Shown: positions 28,170 to 36,675, counted from the first letter of the stretch. The stretch is 64,000 nt of DNA from Conexibacter sp. DBS9H8 (GCF_023330685.1 NZ_CP097128.1:2914001-2978000); one strand, 5' to 3'. Notes: generated from the sequence alone by a model not told the origin. Program-made: numbers and translations.

Positions 28170-29433
28170 CTCGAGCGGCCAGGTCGGCATAGGTCTCCCG
28201 GCGGACGACGACGCGCGCCTTCCCCCCGGCGACGAAGATCACCGGCGGACGCGGAACGCCGTTGTAGTTGTTGGCCATCGCGTGGCCGTAGGCCCCGGTC
28301 GCCGGAGTGACGACGATCTCACCGGGCCGGGGGTCCGCGAGCCGGATGTCCCTGGCGATCACGTCTCCGGACTCACAGTGCTTGCCCGCGAGCACACACG
28401 GCTCACCGGAGCCGGCGCTGTGCATCCGCCCGGCGAGCGCGACCTCATAGCGTGAGCCGTACAGCATCGGACGGAGATTGTCGGACATGCCGCCGTCGAC
28501 GGCGACCCAGGTGGAGACGTTGCGCTTCACCGTCTGGATCTCATACAGGGTGAGCGTCGTGTTGGCGACCAACGCCCGGCCGGGCTCGATCAGCAACCGG
28601 GCCTCGGGCCCGAGCCGGGCGTGCGCGGCGGCGATCAGCACATCCAGGTACGCCGCGATCGCCGGCGGTCGCTGGTCGGCGAGGTAGGCGACGCCAAGCC
28701 CACCGCCGAGGTTGTAGACCGGGAAGCGGCCAAGCTCAGCGAGCGCGGCGACGGCGCGCTCGAACGGCGCGAGGTCGAGCAGTTGCGAGCCGATGTGGCA
28801 GTGCAGGCCGAGCACGTGCAGGTGAGGGGAACGCTGGGCCCGGTCGATCGCGCCCGGGGCCTCCGCGAGGCCGAAGCCGAACTTCGAGTCGGCCTGACCG
28901 GTGGAGATCGCGTCATGGGTCTCCCCGCGCACGTCCGGGGTCACCCGCAGCAGCACCGCCTGGCGTCGCCCGAGCTCGCCGGCGACCCGTTCGGTCCGAT
29001 CGAGGTCGTCGAGGGAGTCGATGACGATCTGGCCGACCCCGGCGCGCATCGCCTCAGCAAGCTCGGGGAGCGACTTGGCGTTGCCGTGGAGGTAGATCCG
29101 GGCGGGATCGAACCCGGCCCCGAGGGCAAGGGCAAGCTCGCCGCCGCTGGCGACGTCACAGGCAAGCCCTTCCTCGGCGAGGACGCGGTACACGGCGCTG
29201 CAGGGAAACGCCTTGGAGGCGAACAGGACATCCGAGTCCGGGTGGCGGTCCGCGAGCCCGGCCCGGAAGGCGCGAGCGCGGGCGCGAAGGTCCGCCTCGT
29301 CAACGATGTAGGCGGGGGTTCCGAACTCGCTGGCGAGCGCGACGAGGTCGCAGCCGCCGACCTCGAGGTGGCCGGCCGCGTTGATCGTCGCCGTCGCTGG
29401 GTAGGGGTCGGGGAGGGAGACGGTGGGGTGCAT
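28162..29433 (-). CDS. lysA: Diaminopimelate decarboxylase
   Basis: A 423-residue PLP fold-III decarboxylase making lysine from meso-diaminopimelate. VLFASKAFPC carries the PLP lysine (about 75), LHCHIGSQL and VYNLGGGLGVAY bind phosphate, EPGRALVAN and the Cys-bearing GKHCESGDV form the substrate site, and GAYGHAMANNYNG is the C-terminal signature. ATG 29433 gives the full family length. Gene order lysA-hom is the usual actinobacterial one. Upstream, two copies of a 10-bp palindrome form a possible hairpin whose near end lies 23 bases before the start, which may terminate the preceding gene or regulate lysA. Confidence 0.94.
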   Translation of the reverse strand: MHPTVSLPDPYPATATINAAGHLEVGGCDLVALASEFGTPAYIVDEADLRARARAFRAGLADRHPDSDVLFASKAFPCSAVYRVLAEEGLACDVASGGELALALGAGFDPARIYLHGNAKSLPELAEAMRAGVGQIVIDSLDDLDRTERVAGELGRRQAVLLRVTPDVRGETHDAISTGQADSKFGFGLAEAPGAIDRAQRSPHLHVLGLHCHIGSQLLDLAPFERAVAALAELGRFPVYNLGGGLGVAYLADQRPPAIAAYLDVLIAAAHARLGPEARLLIEPGRALVANTTLTLYEIQTVKRNVSTWVAVDGGMSDNLRPMLYGSRYEVALAGRMHSAGSGEPCVLAGKHCESGDVIARDIRLADPRPGEIVVTPATGAYGHAMANNYNGVPRPPVIFVAGGKARVVVRRETYADLAARDV

Positions 29434-29456
29434 CTGCGCCGCGATGATGCCAGGTA

Positions 29457-29481
29457 GGACCGGTCCTGAGGGGACCGGTCC
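29457..29481. repeat. Doubled palindrome GGACCGGTCC upstream of lysA
   Basis: Two copies of the self-complementary decamer GGACCGGTCC (29457-29466 and 29472-29481), separated by 5 bases, can fold into a 10-bp stem. They lie between the stop of the upstream secreted-protein gene (29498) and the lysA start (29433). A terminator, attenuator or protein-binding site are all possible. Confidence 0.45.
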
Positions 29482-29497
29482 GCCGCCGCGCGCCGGG

Positions 29498-30193
29498 TCA
29501 GCCCTGGTTGCCGGCGCCGCCGAGGGTCTCGCCGAGCCCGCCGGTGACGCGGGAGAGCAGGGTCGCGAGGGCCCCGGTCGCGTTGGTCAGCAGCGTGCCG
29601 ACCGAGCGGGTGAGGCTCCCCGCGCCGGCGGCGAGTCCTGGGGAGACGGGAGCGAGCGTGCGGTCGAGACCCGACCCGAGATGGTCGACCGCGCCGCTCA
29701 GGGCCGCCCCGGTGCCGTTGAGCACCTTCGCGCCGCCGACCCCGGCCCCCTCGACCGTGTTTCCCAGCACACCGACCGCCTCGGTCGTCGTCGGGGTGGG
29801 GGCGGCGACCGGTGAGGGGTGACTTCCCGCCGTCGGCGCCGGAGCCGAGCTCGAGCCGGTCGGCGGCGCGCCCGGTCCGCGCGGCGTCGCGACGACCGGT
29901 GGGCTGCTCGCGGGTCGTGACGGCGCGCGCGTGCCGGTGACCAAGGCCGCCGGAGACGGGATGAAGGCAGCGAGCACGCGCGGGGACGGTGTGACCCGGG
30001 CGTCGGGGGTGCCGGCGGCGTCGGATCCGGGGAGCGTGACACGGGCCGACTGGGCACCGGAGACGATCTCCGACAGCCCGTGGAAGGAGACGAAGGCGCT
30101 CGCGACGAGGAACAGCACGGCCGCGCCGGCGAGCAGGGAGCCAGCCGTGCCGAATCCGGCGAGATATGCGCGCGTCGTCCGCACCCGGGTCAT
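29498..30193 (-). CDS. Membrane-anchored Pro/Thr/Ala-rich secreted protein
   Basis: 231 residues. One N-terminal hydrophobic segment (SLLAGAAVLFLVASAFVSF, about 18-36) acts as signal anchor. It is followed by a long Pro/Ala/Thr/Ser-rich stretch and a C-terminal Gly/Ala/Leu amphipathic region (LGNTVEGAGVGGAKVLNGTG, TLLTNATGALATLLSRVTGG). No enzyme motif. ATG 30193 overlaps the stop of the methyltransferase upstream as ATGA, indicating translational coupling. A surface stalk or glycosylated protein is possible, but I propose no function. Confidence 0.6.
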   Translation of the reverse strand: MTRVRTTRAYLAGFGTAGSLLAGAAVLFLVASAFVSFHGLSEIVSGAQSARVTLPGSDAAGTPDARVTPSPRVLAAFIPSPAALVTGTRAPSRPASSPPVVATPRGPGAPPTGSSSAPAPTAGSHPSPVAAPTPTTTEAVGVLGNTVEGAGVGGAKVLNGTGAALSGAVDHLGSGLDRTLAPVSPGLAAGAGSLTRSVGTLLTNATGALATLLSRVTGGLGETLGGAGNQG

Positions 30194-30888
30194 TTATCGG
30201 CACCAGTCCAGGCGAGCTTGAGCCTCGTGAGCAAATCTTTCTGTTCGGGTTCGGTCCGGTGGGCGGCGACGAATCCCTCGAGGTAGGCGTCGAGGGCGGC
30301 CGCGTCCGTGAAGATCCGTTCCCGGAACCCGAAGGCGCCGGTCCACCACAGCGTCAGCACGCGCTCCTCCGGCGTGAGCCGCTCGTGGAAGCCGGCGGGG
30401 AAGTGCTGGGCGGGCCGGTTGTGGAGGACGTGGTGCTTGGCGACGAAGGTGAGCTCGTTCCCGTCAAGGTCGATCAGCCAGCGGTGGTGGCCCCATCCCG
30501 CCCACGGTCCCTGAACGCCGTAGGCTTGCTCCTCGAGCCGGGAGGGGACCTCGATGTAGCCGGCCCGGGCGACGCGCACAAGCTCAGAGCAGACCCAGAT
30601 CGGGTCGCGGACGTCCTCGAGCGTGTGCGAGCAGACGACAAAGTCGAACTGATCGTCGACAAACGGCCACGGGGCACGGTCACAGATGTCGCGCTGCACC
30701 CAGGTATCGGCGCTGAAGCGTTCCCGCGCACGGTCGGGGACGGCACCGTAGAGGCCGCGGTCCGCGTGGGCGATGAGGTCGAGCACCCAGTCGGCGCGGG
30801 GCAACGGGCTGGCCCCGCCGCCCACGTCGAGGACGAGCGCGTCGGCCGTCAACCGTGCCGATAGGGCGGCAGCCGAGGCCTCGAGCAT
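30190..30888 (-). CDS. Class I SAM-dependent methyltransferase
   Basis: A 232-residue Rossmann methyltransferase. Motif I is ALVLDVGGGASPLPRADWVLD (about 18-38), and the acidic motif region is FVDDQFDFVVCSHTLEDVRDP (about 75-95), as in Methyltransf_11-type enzymes of surface-sugar loci. It is not of the WYHT paralogue family found four times nearby. The ATG at 30888 has TAGCAT 7 nt upstream, implying leaderless translation; an in-frame upstream ATG is rejected because it would run through the promoter. Divergent from the first WYHT methyltransferase with 40 bases between start codons. Confidence 0.8.
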   Translation of the reverse strand: MLEASAAALSARLTADALVLDVGGGASPLPRADWVLDLIAHADRGLYGAVPDRARERFSADTWVQRDICDRAPWPFVDDQFDFVVCSHTLEDVRDPIWVCSELVRVARAGYIEVPSRLEEQAYGVQGPWAGWGHHRWLIDLDGNELTFVAKHHVLHNRPAQHFPAGFHERLTPEERVLTLWWTGAFGFRERIFTDAAALDAYLEGFVAAHRTEPEQKDLLTRLKLAWTGADK

Positions 30889-30895
30889 CAACACG

Positions 30896-30901
30896 ATGCT
30901 A
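30896..30901 (-). promoter_or_regulatory. -10 hexamer TAGCAT, predicted leaderless methyltransferase start
   Basis: It stands 7 nt before the ATG at 30888. It lies in a 40-bp divergent promoter shared with the plus-strand gene. Confidence 0.5.
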
Positions 30902-30914
30902 GTGAAAAAGCCGC

Positions 30915-30920
30915 TACCGT
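30915..30920 (+). promoter_or_regulatory. -10 hexamer TACCGT, predicted leaderless start of WYHT methyltransferase A
   Basis: It stands 8 nt before the ATG at 30929, 13 bases from the opposing -10. Confidence 0.45.
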
Positions 30921-30928
30921 CGGCCGGG

Positions 30929-31744
30929 ATGGCCGCCCCCAGCACCGCGCCGAGCACCGACGAGGTCGCGCTCTGGTATCACACCCTCGATCTCCCGGGC
31001 CGCGCGCCGACTCCGGGCTGGTTCGACCTGCGGCCCGTGCTCGGCCGCCTTCCGTGGCCGGAGGTGCGTGGCCGACGCTGTCTCGACGTCGCCACCTACG
31101 ACGGGTTCTTCGCCTTCGAGCTCGAGCGGCGCGGCGCCGCCGAGGTCGTCGCCACCGACATCTCCGACCATCACCAGTGGGACTGGCCGGCCCCGATCCG
31201 GGAGGCGGCCGGCGACCAGCTCGGACTGATCGCAGGGGACAAGGGCTCGGGGTTCGCCGCCGCCCACGCGGCGCTCGGCTCCCGCGTCGAGAAGATCGAG
31301 GTCAACGTCTATGACCTCGACCCCGGACAGCTGGGACGCTTTGACGTCGTCGTGCTCGGCAGCCTCCTCCTGCACCTGCGCGACCCGGTCCGCGCGCTTG
31401 AGGCCGTCCGCTCCGTCACCGCCGGATGGTTCATGTCCGTGGAGGCGATCTCGCTCCCGCTCACCCTGCTCGCCCGTCGGCGTCCGGTCGCCGAGCTGGC
31501 ACGCGACGACAGCGTCTGTCAGTGGTGGACAGTCAACGCGGCCGGCCACCGCCGCCTGCTCGAGGCCGCCGGCTTTGAGGTGATCTCGGCGAGCCGTCCG
31601 TTCGCGGAGCCGTTCGGGAGCGCCCACCCAGCCTCGGGCGCCCGCGGTGGCCTGCGCGACCGGGCCTTCCGCGGTCTGTGCCGGGCGACGCTCGGTGGGG
31701 TCGGGGTTCCCCACTCCGCCCTGCTCGCACGGCCCCGCCGGTGA
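30929..31744 (+). CDS. CmoB-like SAM methyltransferase, paralogue A
   Basis: 271 residues. The N-terminal family signature LWYHTLDLPGRAPTPGWFDL is followed by SAM motif I in CLDVATYDGFFAFELERRG (about 49-67), the acidic EVVATDISD, and FDVVVLGSLLLHLRDPVRAL. These features match the DUF1698/CmoB-like methyltransferases, although the likely substrate here is a glycan or nucleotide sugar rather than tRNA. Three further copies of the same family lie within 18 kb. The start is set by a TACCGT hexamer 8 nt upstream. The next gene begins 4 bases after its stop. Confidence 0.82.
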   Translation: MAAPSTAPSTDEVALWYHTLDLPGRAPTPGWFDLRPVLGRLPWPEVRGRRCLDVATYDGFFAFELERRGAAEVVATDISDHHQWDWPAPIREAAGDQLGLIAGDKGSGFAAAHAALGSRVEKIEVNVYDLDPGQLGRFDVVVLGSLLLHLRDPVRALEAVRSVTAGWFMSVEAISLPLTLLARRRPVAELARDDSVCQWWTVNAAGHRRLLEAAGFEVISASRPFAEPFGSAHPASGARGGLRDRAFRGLCRATLGGVGVPHSALLARPRR

Positions 31745-31748
31745 CCCG

Positions 31749-32246
31749 GTGCTGTGGGTCTCCGCCAAGCGGCGCCTGCCTCTGACGATCGCCCTGCTGA
31801 TCGGACTGATCGTCCTCGGAACGGCGATCAGCCGGGGCCACGGTCCGCGACCGTCCGCCGGGGCGACCTACACGGGCACGGTCGTGCTCGTCACCCGCTC
31901 CGGCCAGGTCCGCCGACGCCTGCCGCTCAGCTTCTCCATCAGCGCCGACGGCCGTCGGGTCGGCGCGATCCGCTTCCCCGCCGGACTTCCCACGCGCTGT
32001 CCGGGGACGATCGCCGGGACGATCTCACATCAGCCCGCGGTCACCCCGCTGCGGGCGCCGAGCCGGTTCGTGGTGTCACTGACGATCCGGTCCGCGGTGG
32101 CCGCACTGCTCGGACACCTCGAGCTGAGCGGGGTCTTCCACACCTTCGGCCGGGCCGACGGTGCGGTGGCGACGACCTTCACGGCGGCGGGGCTGCGGGA
32201 CTGCGGGACCGGGGGCGGCTACGTCGCACGCGCCGGCGCCGCCTGA
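31749..32246 (+). CDS. Hypothetical membrane-anchored protein, 165 aa
   Basis: The GTG at 31749 follows the methyltransferase stop by 4 bases. One N-terminal membrane anchor (LPLTIALLIGLIVLGTAIS) precedes a beta-rich domain (TYTGTVVLVTRSGQVRRRLPL). Two cysteines, in TRCPGTIAGT and LRDCGTGG, could pair. The overall plan (short anchor, then a compact beta domain with few Cys) resembles the secreted protein at 1374-2123. The last 28 bases overlap the convergent MFS gene. Function unknown. Confidence 0.6.
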   Translation: MLWVSAKRRLPLTIALLIGLIVLGTAISRGHGPRPSAGATYTGTVVLVTRSGQVRRRLPLSFSISADGRRVGAIRFPAGLPTRCPGTIAGTISHQPAVTPLRAPSRFVVSLTIRSAVAALLGHLELSGVFHTFGRADGAVATTFTAAGLRDCGTGGGYVARAGAA

Positions 32247-33490
32247 CCGGAGCGGCGGTCCGCGAGCTGGGCGGCGAGCGGAAGGCCGACGAGGAGACAG
32301 AGGCCGGCGGCGACAGCGACCGCGGTGTGCACCCCTGAGGCGGTCGCTCCCCCGGCGAGCGCCACGCCCGCGGCGCCGGCCCCAAGGCCGGCGCCGAGCA
32401 GACGCATGAAGGAGAGGATCGCCGAGGCCCGACCGTGGGCGCTCTCATCGACTGAGTTGAGCGCGGCCCGCGACACCGGGACGAACAGCATCCCGAGGCC
32501 GAGGCCGATCGGGATCAGGCAGATGAGGGTCACGATTCCGTCGAGGGAGACGCCCGGGATCGCGAGGACGGCCAGGCCGACGCCGGCGGCCGTAAAGCCG
32601 AGCAGCGCCGGGAGGCGGGAGCCGTGCGTGTCGACGAGCCCACCGGCGATCGGAGCGGCAGCGCCGACGAGCAGGGCGACGATGACGAGGATCGCCGACG
32701 CGCCGAGGGCCGAGTAGCCCGCGCTGCGCTGCAGGTACTGCTCGGCGAGGTAGAACGTGCCGATCATCACCGCGAAGGTGATCCCGGCGACCGCCGCGGC
32801 GGCGGAGACGGTCCGGTTGAGCACGCGACCGCCGCCGCCCTCCGGGTTGTCGTGCACGAGCGTCGGAACGTTTTTGAGGATGCCCCAGGCGGCGGCGAGC
32901 GCGAGCGGGACGAGCACCCACCAGGCCGCGCGCCAGCCGAAGGCGACCGTGAGGATCCCGCCGAGCAGCGGCCCGGCGAGGTTGGCCATCCCCGCCGACG
33001 CGCCCCAGATCCCGAGGGCGGTGCCGCGCCGCTCCGGCGGGAAGCCCGATACCGCGCCCGCGAGCGCGGCCGGAGAGACGAGCCCCGCCCCGACCCCCTG
33101 GATGATCCGCGTGACAATGAGCAGACCGAGGTCCGAGACGACCGCCCCGAGGGCGGCGCCGACGGCGAACAGGAGCAGCCCGACGAGGGCGAGGCGCCGC
33201 GCGCCGAGCCGGTCGACGAGGCGTCCGCCGGGAAACAGCAGCAGCGCGTAGGCGGCGAAATAGGCGCTCAGGAGGACCGCGGTCGCCGAGTTGGAGACCC
33301 GCAGACTCGTCGACACGTTCGGCAGTGCGACGGTGATCACCGTCCCGTCGAGCTGCAACAGGGCGGCGGCTGCCGTACAGGCCGCCAGACGCGTCCACGC
33401 CTCCCGCGGGAGCGGCTCGAGGCCCTCACCGCGGCGGCGCCGCGAGCGCCGTCCCGAGCGGCGGGTGCTGCGTGGGCTCGCGGTCGCCAT
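32219..33490 (-). CDS. Major facilitator superfamily transporter
   Basis: A 423-residue transporter with about twelve membrane helices after a strongly basic N-terminus. The opening helix LLQLDGTVITVALPNVSTSL is typical of the drug:H+ antiporter DHA2/EmrB-type families, and GGRLVDRLGARRLAL is the MFS loop 2-3 signature. The protein is shorter than the 14-helix DHA2 norm. Substrate unknown: a drug, metabolite or glycan precursor exporter would all fit. ATG 33490 is 19 bases from the divergent acyltransferase ATG; a weak AATACT stands 7 nt before it. Its 3' end overlaps the convergent gene by 28 bases. Confidence 0.85.
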   Translation of the reverse strand: MATASPRSTRRSGRRSRRRRGEGLEPLPREAWTRLAACTAAAALLQLDGTVITVALPNVSTSLRVSNSATAVLLSAYFAAYALLLFPGGRLVDRLGARRLALVGLLLFAVGAALGAVVSDLGLLIVTRIIQGVGAGLVSPAALAGAVSGFPPERRGTALGIWGASAGMANLAGPLLGGILTVAFGWRAAWWVLVPLALAAAWGILKNVPTLVHDNPEGGGGRVLNRTVSAAAAVAGITFAVMIGTFYLAEQYLQRSAGYSALGASAILVIVALLVGAAAPIAGGLVDTHGSRLPALLGFTAAGVGLAVLAIPGVSLDGIVTLICLIPIGLGLGMLFVPVSRAALNSVDESAHGRASAILSFMRLLGAGLGAGAAGVALAGGATASGVHTAVAVAAGLCLLVGLPLAAQLADRRSGQAAPARAT

Positions 33491-33496
33491 GACACC

Positions 33497-33502
33497 TAGT
33501 AT
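33497..33502 (+). promoter_or_regulatory. -10 hexamer TAGTAT, predicted leaderless acyltransferase start
   Basis: It stands 7 nt before the ATG at 33510, inside the 19-bp gap between divergent start codons. Confidence 0.5.
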
Positions 33503-33509
33503 TGCGCGC

Positions 33510-34220
33510 ATGAGTGTCCGACACCGTGGCGACGCCCCCGCCGGCCGCCGCGGCGCGGTCCGCGCACGCCTCGCCCTGTGGCGCCGGTGGTGGGCCCAGA
33601 GCGGTTCGCTGCGCGTGTTCGTCCTCTACCTCCCGGGGCCGGGACCGATGCTGATGTCGTGGCTGCGCAAGCGCTGGGTGCTCTGGCGCCACCCCCACTG
33701 CCGGATCGAGTTCGGCGGGCCGGTCTACCTCGGACCGGGCTTCAGCATCGACGCGCCGCGAGGCGGGACGTTCCTCGCCGGGCCGGGCTGTGAGTTTCGG
33801 CGGGGCTTTCGCGCCGAGCTCGGGGGCCCCGACGCCCGCATCGAGATCGGGACGATGACCGTGTTCACCTACGACGCGATCATCCAGTGCAGCTCGCGGG
33901 TGAGTATCGGCGCCCACTGCATGTTCGGGCAGGCGAGCCTGATCGTCGACGGCAACCACAACTTCAAGGACCTCGCCCGGCCGATGCTCCAGCAGGGCTA
34001 CAGCCTGTCCCCGGTGACCCTCGCCGACCACGTGACGACGACGACGAAGTGCACGATCATCGCCGACATCGGCACCCGCACCTTCGTCGGAGCCAACTCG
34101 GTCGTCAGCCGCCCGCTGCCGGCCTACTGTGTCGCCGCCGGCGCACCCGCCCGGGTGCTCGACTACTTCGGGCCGCCCGGTCAGGAGCCCGAGGAGCTGC
34201 GCGCCCCGACACCGCGGTAG
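33510..34220 (+). CDS. Left-handed beta-helix O-acyltransferase
   Basis: 236 residues. A basic, aromatic N-terminus (LRKRWVLWRHPHCRIEFGGP) leads to hexapeptide repeats such as VYLGPGFSIDA, VSIGAHCMFGQ and TFVGANSVVS. The motif LIVDGNHNFKD contains the catalytic-type His of maltose/galactoside O-acetyltransferases. It probably acetylates a sugar in the surface glycan. The start is set by TAGTAT 7 nt upstream. Its last 40 bases overlap the end of the convergent glycosyltransferase-methyltransferase gene. Confidence 0.85.
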   Translation: MSVRHRGDAPAGRRGAVRARLALWRRWWAQSGSLRVFVLYLPGPGPMLMSWLRKRWVLWRHPHCRIEFGGPVYLGPGFSIDAPRGGTFLAGPGCEFRRGFRAELGGPDARIEIGTMTVFTYDAIIQCSSRVSIGAHCMFGQASLIVDGNHNFKDLARPMLQQGYSLSPVTLADHVTTTTKCTIIADIGTRTFVGANSVVSRPLPAYCVAAGAPARVLDYFGPPGQEPEELRAPTPR

Positions 34221-35803
34221 GCGATCAGGTGCGAGCGGCCGTGGAGGCGCTCGTGGTGGACGATGCCCCGCTCGCGGGCGTAGCGGAGGATCGCGCGGAC
34301 CGGCAGCTCGTGGTGGAGGGAGACGTCCCCCGGCCGCGGTTCGAGCACATTGACGAGGACGAGCGCGGCGCTCTGCTCAAGCCGCGCGAGCAGCGCCCAC
34401 GGATCGCTGACGTGCTCGAGTACGTCGAAGGCGTAGGCGAGGGCAAAGCCGTCCGGCAGGGCCCCGTCGAGGTCGTGCACGGGCGCGTCGAGGCCACGGC
34501 GAGCGAGGCGCCAGCGCAGGAACGCGACGGACGGGTTGTCGAAGTCGGCGAACTCGACGACATACCCCCGACTCAGCAGCCGCAGCCCGTCCGCGCCGAT
34601 CCCACAGCCAAAGTCGAGGACGCGGGCCCCGGACGGCACGAGTGAGCGGAGCACCGCGTGATAGGGGAGCTTGGTCCCGGACATGGCGAAGGCGGTGAGG
34701 TCGTACAGATAGGCCCGGGAGGTGCGGTAGAACCGGTCGAGGTCGGGGCTGGCCGCCGCCTCAGCCTCCACGAGCTCGCTGTGGCGCCACAGGGACTCGC
34801 GCTCGAAGGCATCCCCGAGGTAGGCGGCGAGCTCCTCCTCGTCGAGGGCGCGGTCCCAGCCGGTGAAGAAGCTGTCGGCGAACTCCTGGTAGTACCAGCG
34901 CTCGGCGCGGGCGTGGACGGGCCACCACAGCCGCTCGATCCGCCGCGGCACCCGGTCGTGGATGCCCGCCCACAGCGGGGAGATCCGCGGACCGGCACCG
35001 AGCCGGGTGAAGCGTTCGTGAAAGAACGGGACGAACCACGGATGCTTGGCGGCCATCACTCGCTCCCCGGTGCCGACGAGCTCGAAGCGCCGGTGCAGGC
35101 CGGCGATCGTGTTGGCGTGCAGATGCTGGGCACGGGCCAGCGGTTCGTAACGGAGCACGAGCCCCCGCTGAGCGAGCCGGTAGCCGAGATCGATGTCCTC
35201 ATAGCCGAACCGAAAGGCGGGGTCAAACGGCTCCCAGAAGCTGCGCTTCAGTGACAGGTTCGCCGTGTAGAAACGGCCGAAACCGGCGTCGAGAGCGTCC
35301 GCCGGTGCCCCAGCGCCGCCACGGGGCCCGGGGCTCGCACCGGACCGGGCCGTCGCTTCTGCGGCGTCGAGGGCGGCATAGTCGAACTGGGTCCCGCTCC
35401 AGTCGAGCCAGCGGTTGAGCCGGTTGTCGGCCACCTCGGGGTGCCAGCGGACGGTACCGAGGACCGCAACCTCCGGGGCCGGTTCGGCCCGGTGGCGTTC
35501 GAGGTGGCGTGCGACCAGGTCAGAGGTCGGGATCGTGTCGTCGCCCAGGAAGAGGATGAGCGGCGTGCCGACGGTGGCCACGGCGAGGTTGCGTGCGGGC
35601 CCGGGCCCCTCGTCGGCCTTGGCGATGACCCGGACCCGCGGGCGCTGCTGGACCGCGGCGGGGACGGGCCGGTCGAGTCCGTTGACGACGACGACCGTCT
35701 CGGCGGGGGGCGCCGTCTGGGCGGCGAGTGCGTCGAGGGTGCGGCCGAGCACCTCCCAGCGGCCGGAGGTCGGGATGACGACGGTGAGGTCGCTGGCCCG
35801 CAT
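34181..35803 (-). CDS. Family-2 glycosyltransferase fused to a SAM methyltransferase
   Basis: A 540-residue bifunctional-looking protein. Residues 1-300 are a GT-A glycosyltransferase 2: DLTVVIPTSGRWEVLGRTLD at the start, FLGDDTIP as the DxD-like site, and FGYEDIDLGYRLAQRG (ED acceptor motif). After a helical linker, the C-terminal part is a class I methyltransferase: RVLDFGCGIGADGLRLLSRG (motif I, about 417-436), VVEFADFDNPS and LAYAFDVLEHVSDPWALLA. It would transfer a sugar and methylate the product or the same glycan. ATG 35803 overlaps the upstream methyltransferase stop as TGATG. The 3' end overlaps the convergent acyltransferase by 40 bases. Confidence 0.85.
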   Translation of the reverse strand: MRASDLTVVIPTSGRWEVLGRTLDALAAQTAPPAETVVVVNGLDRPVPAAVQQRPRVRVIAKADEGPGPARNLAVATVGTPLILFLGDDTIPTSDLVARHLERHRAEPAPEVAVLGTVRWHPEVADNRLNRWLDWSGTQFDYAALDAAEATARSGASPGPRGGAGAPADALDAGFGRFYTANLSLKRSFWEPFDPAFRFGYEDIDLGYRLAQRGLVLRYEPLARAQHLHANTIAGLHRRFELVGTGERVMAAKHPWFVPFFHERFTRLGAGPRISPLWAGIHDRVPRRIERLWWPVHARAERWYYQEFADSFFTGWDRALDEEELAAYLGDAFERESLWRHSELVEAEAAASPDLDRFYRTSRAYLYDLTAFAMSGTKLPYHAVLRSLVPSGARVLDFGCGIGADGLRLLSRGYVVEFADFDNPSVAFLRWRLARRGLDAPVHDLDGALPDGFALAYAFDVLEHVSDPWALLARLEQSAALVLVNVLEPRPGDVSLHHELPVRAILRYARERGIVHHERLHGRSHLIAYRGVGARSSSGS

Positions 35804-36660
35804 CAGCGCCGGGCGACGATCGCAGCGTGCGGGTCCCCACGCCAGGCGACGATGAGGTGGTAGCGCCCCTCGCGGCTGCGGGCCAGACGCCAGTCCCACC
35901 GGTTCAGTCGCCAGCCTGCGCCGGGGGGCACGAACAGACGCTCAGGCCCGCGCTCGACGGTGAAGCCGGCGACCTCGAGCATCCGGGCGAGCCCGGCCGC
36001 GTTGGCCGTCCACCACCAGGGCCGGCCGCGACCATCGAGACGCGCGACCGGGGTCCGCGGATGGGAGAGCGTGAGGGGAAGATCGATCCCGTCGACGAGC
36101 ACGAGGGTCCCGCCCGGGTGGAGGACGGAGGCGACGGCCTCGAGGGCACGGACGGGCTCGCGCAGATGCACGAGCAGGCTGCCGAGGAAGATGAGATCGA
36201 AGCGCCCGACCCGGGCGGGGTCGAGGTCGTAGACGGACACGTCCTCACGGGTCACCGTCGAGCCGAGCGTCTGCGCGGCGATCCGGAAGCCGTCACCTCC
36301 GGCGTGGCGCTCGCCGACGGCCGCCCGCGTCGCAGCCTCTGCGCCGACCGGCCAATCCCAGCGCCGCGGGTCGAGCACGTCGACGGCGACGACCTCGGCG
36401 GCTCCACGCCGCTCGAGCTCGAAGGCCCAGAAGCCGTTGAAGGTGCCGACGTCGAGACAGCGCCGCCCCTGCAGGTCGGCGGGCAGCGGCACCCGGGGCA
36501 GGATCGATCGGTGGTCGAAGAAGCCCGGGGTGACCACGCCGCCGGGCAGCTCGAGCGTGTGGTACCAGCTGATCGCCGCCACCTGGTCGGCGAGCGGGAC
36601 GCCGCCCGGCCGGTCGGCCACCGCCGGCGTCGATTCGCCGGGATCTGCTGGGCTGCTCAT
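35803..36660 (-). CDS. CmoB-like SAM methyltransferase, paralogue B
   Basis: 285 residues of the same family as the genes at 30929, 38368 and 49008. ISWYHTLELPGGVVTPGFFD is the family opener, CLDVGTFNGFWAFELERRG is motif I, EVVAVDVLDPRRWDWP binds SAM, and FDLIFLGSLLVHLREPVRAL is the central strand-helix. The stop overlaps the start of the glycosyltransferase-methyltransferase fusion, so both are probably made from one transcript and may modify the same glycan. The start at 36660 has TAGCAT 9 nt upstream, whose TAG is also the stop codon of the flippase gene. Confidence 0.83.
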   Translation of the reverse strand: MSSPADPGESTPAVADRPGGVPLADQVAAISWYHTLELPGGVVTPGFFDHRSILPRVPLPADLQGRRCLDVGTFNGFWAFELERRGAAEVVAVDVLDPRRWDWPVGAEAATRAAVGERHAGGDGFRIAAQTLGSTVTREDVSVYDLDPARVGRFDLIFLGSLLVHLREPVRALEAVASVLHPGGTLVLVDGIDLPLTLSHPRTPVARLDGRGRPWWWTANAAGLARMLEVAGFTVERGPERLFVPPGAGWRLNRWDWRLARSREGRYHLIVAWRGDPHAAIVARR

Positions 36661-36669
36661 CAGGCGGCG

Positions 36670-36675
36670 ATGCTA
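36670..36675 (-). promoter_or_regulatory. -10 hexamer TAGCAT overlapping the flippase stop codon
   Basis: It stands 9 nt before the ATG at 36660. Its first three bases are the flippase TAG stop (36673-36675), so the methyltransferase probably has its own leaderless transcript besides read-through. Confidence 0.45.
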
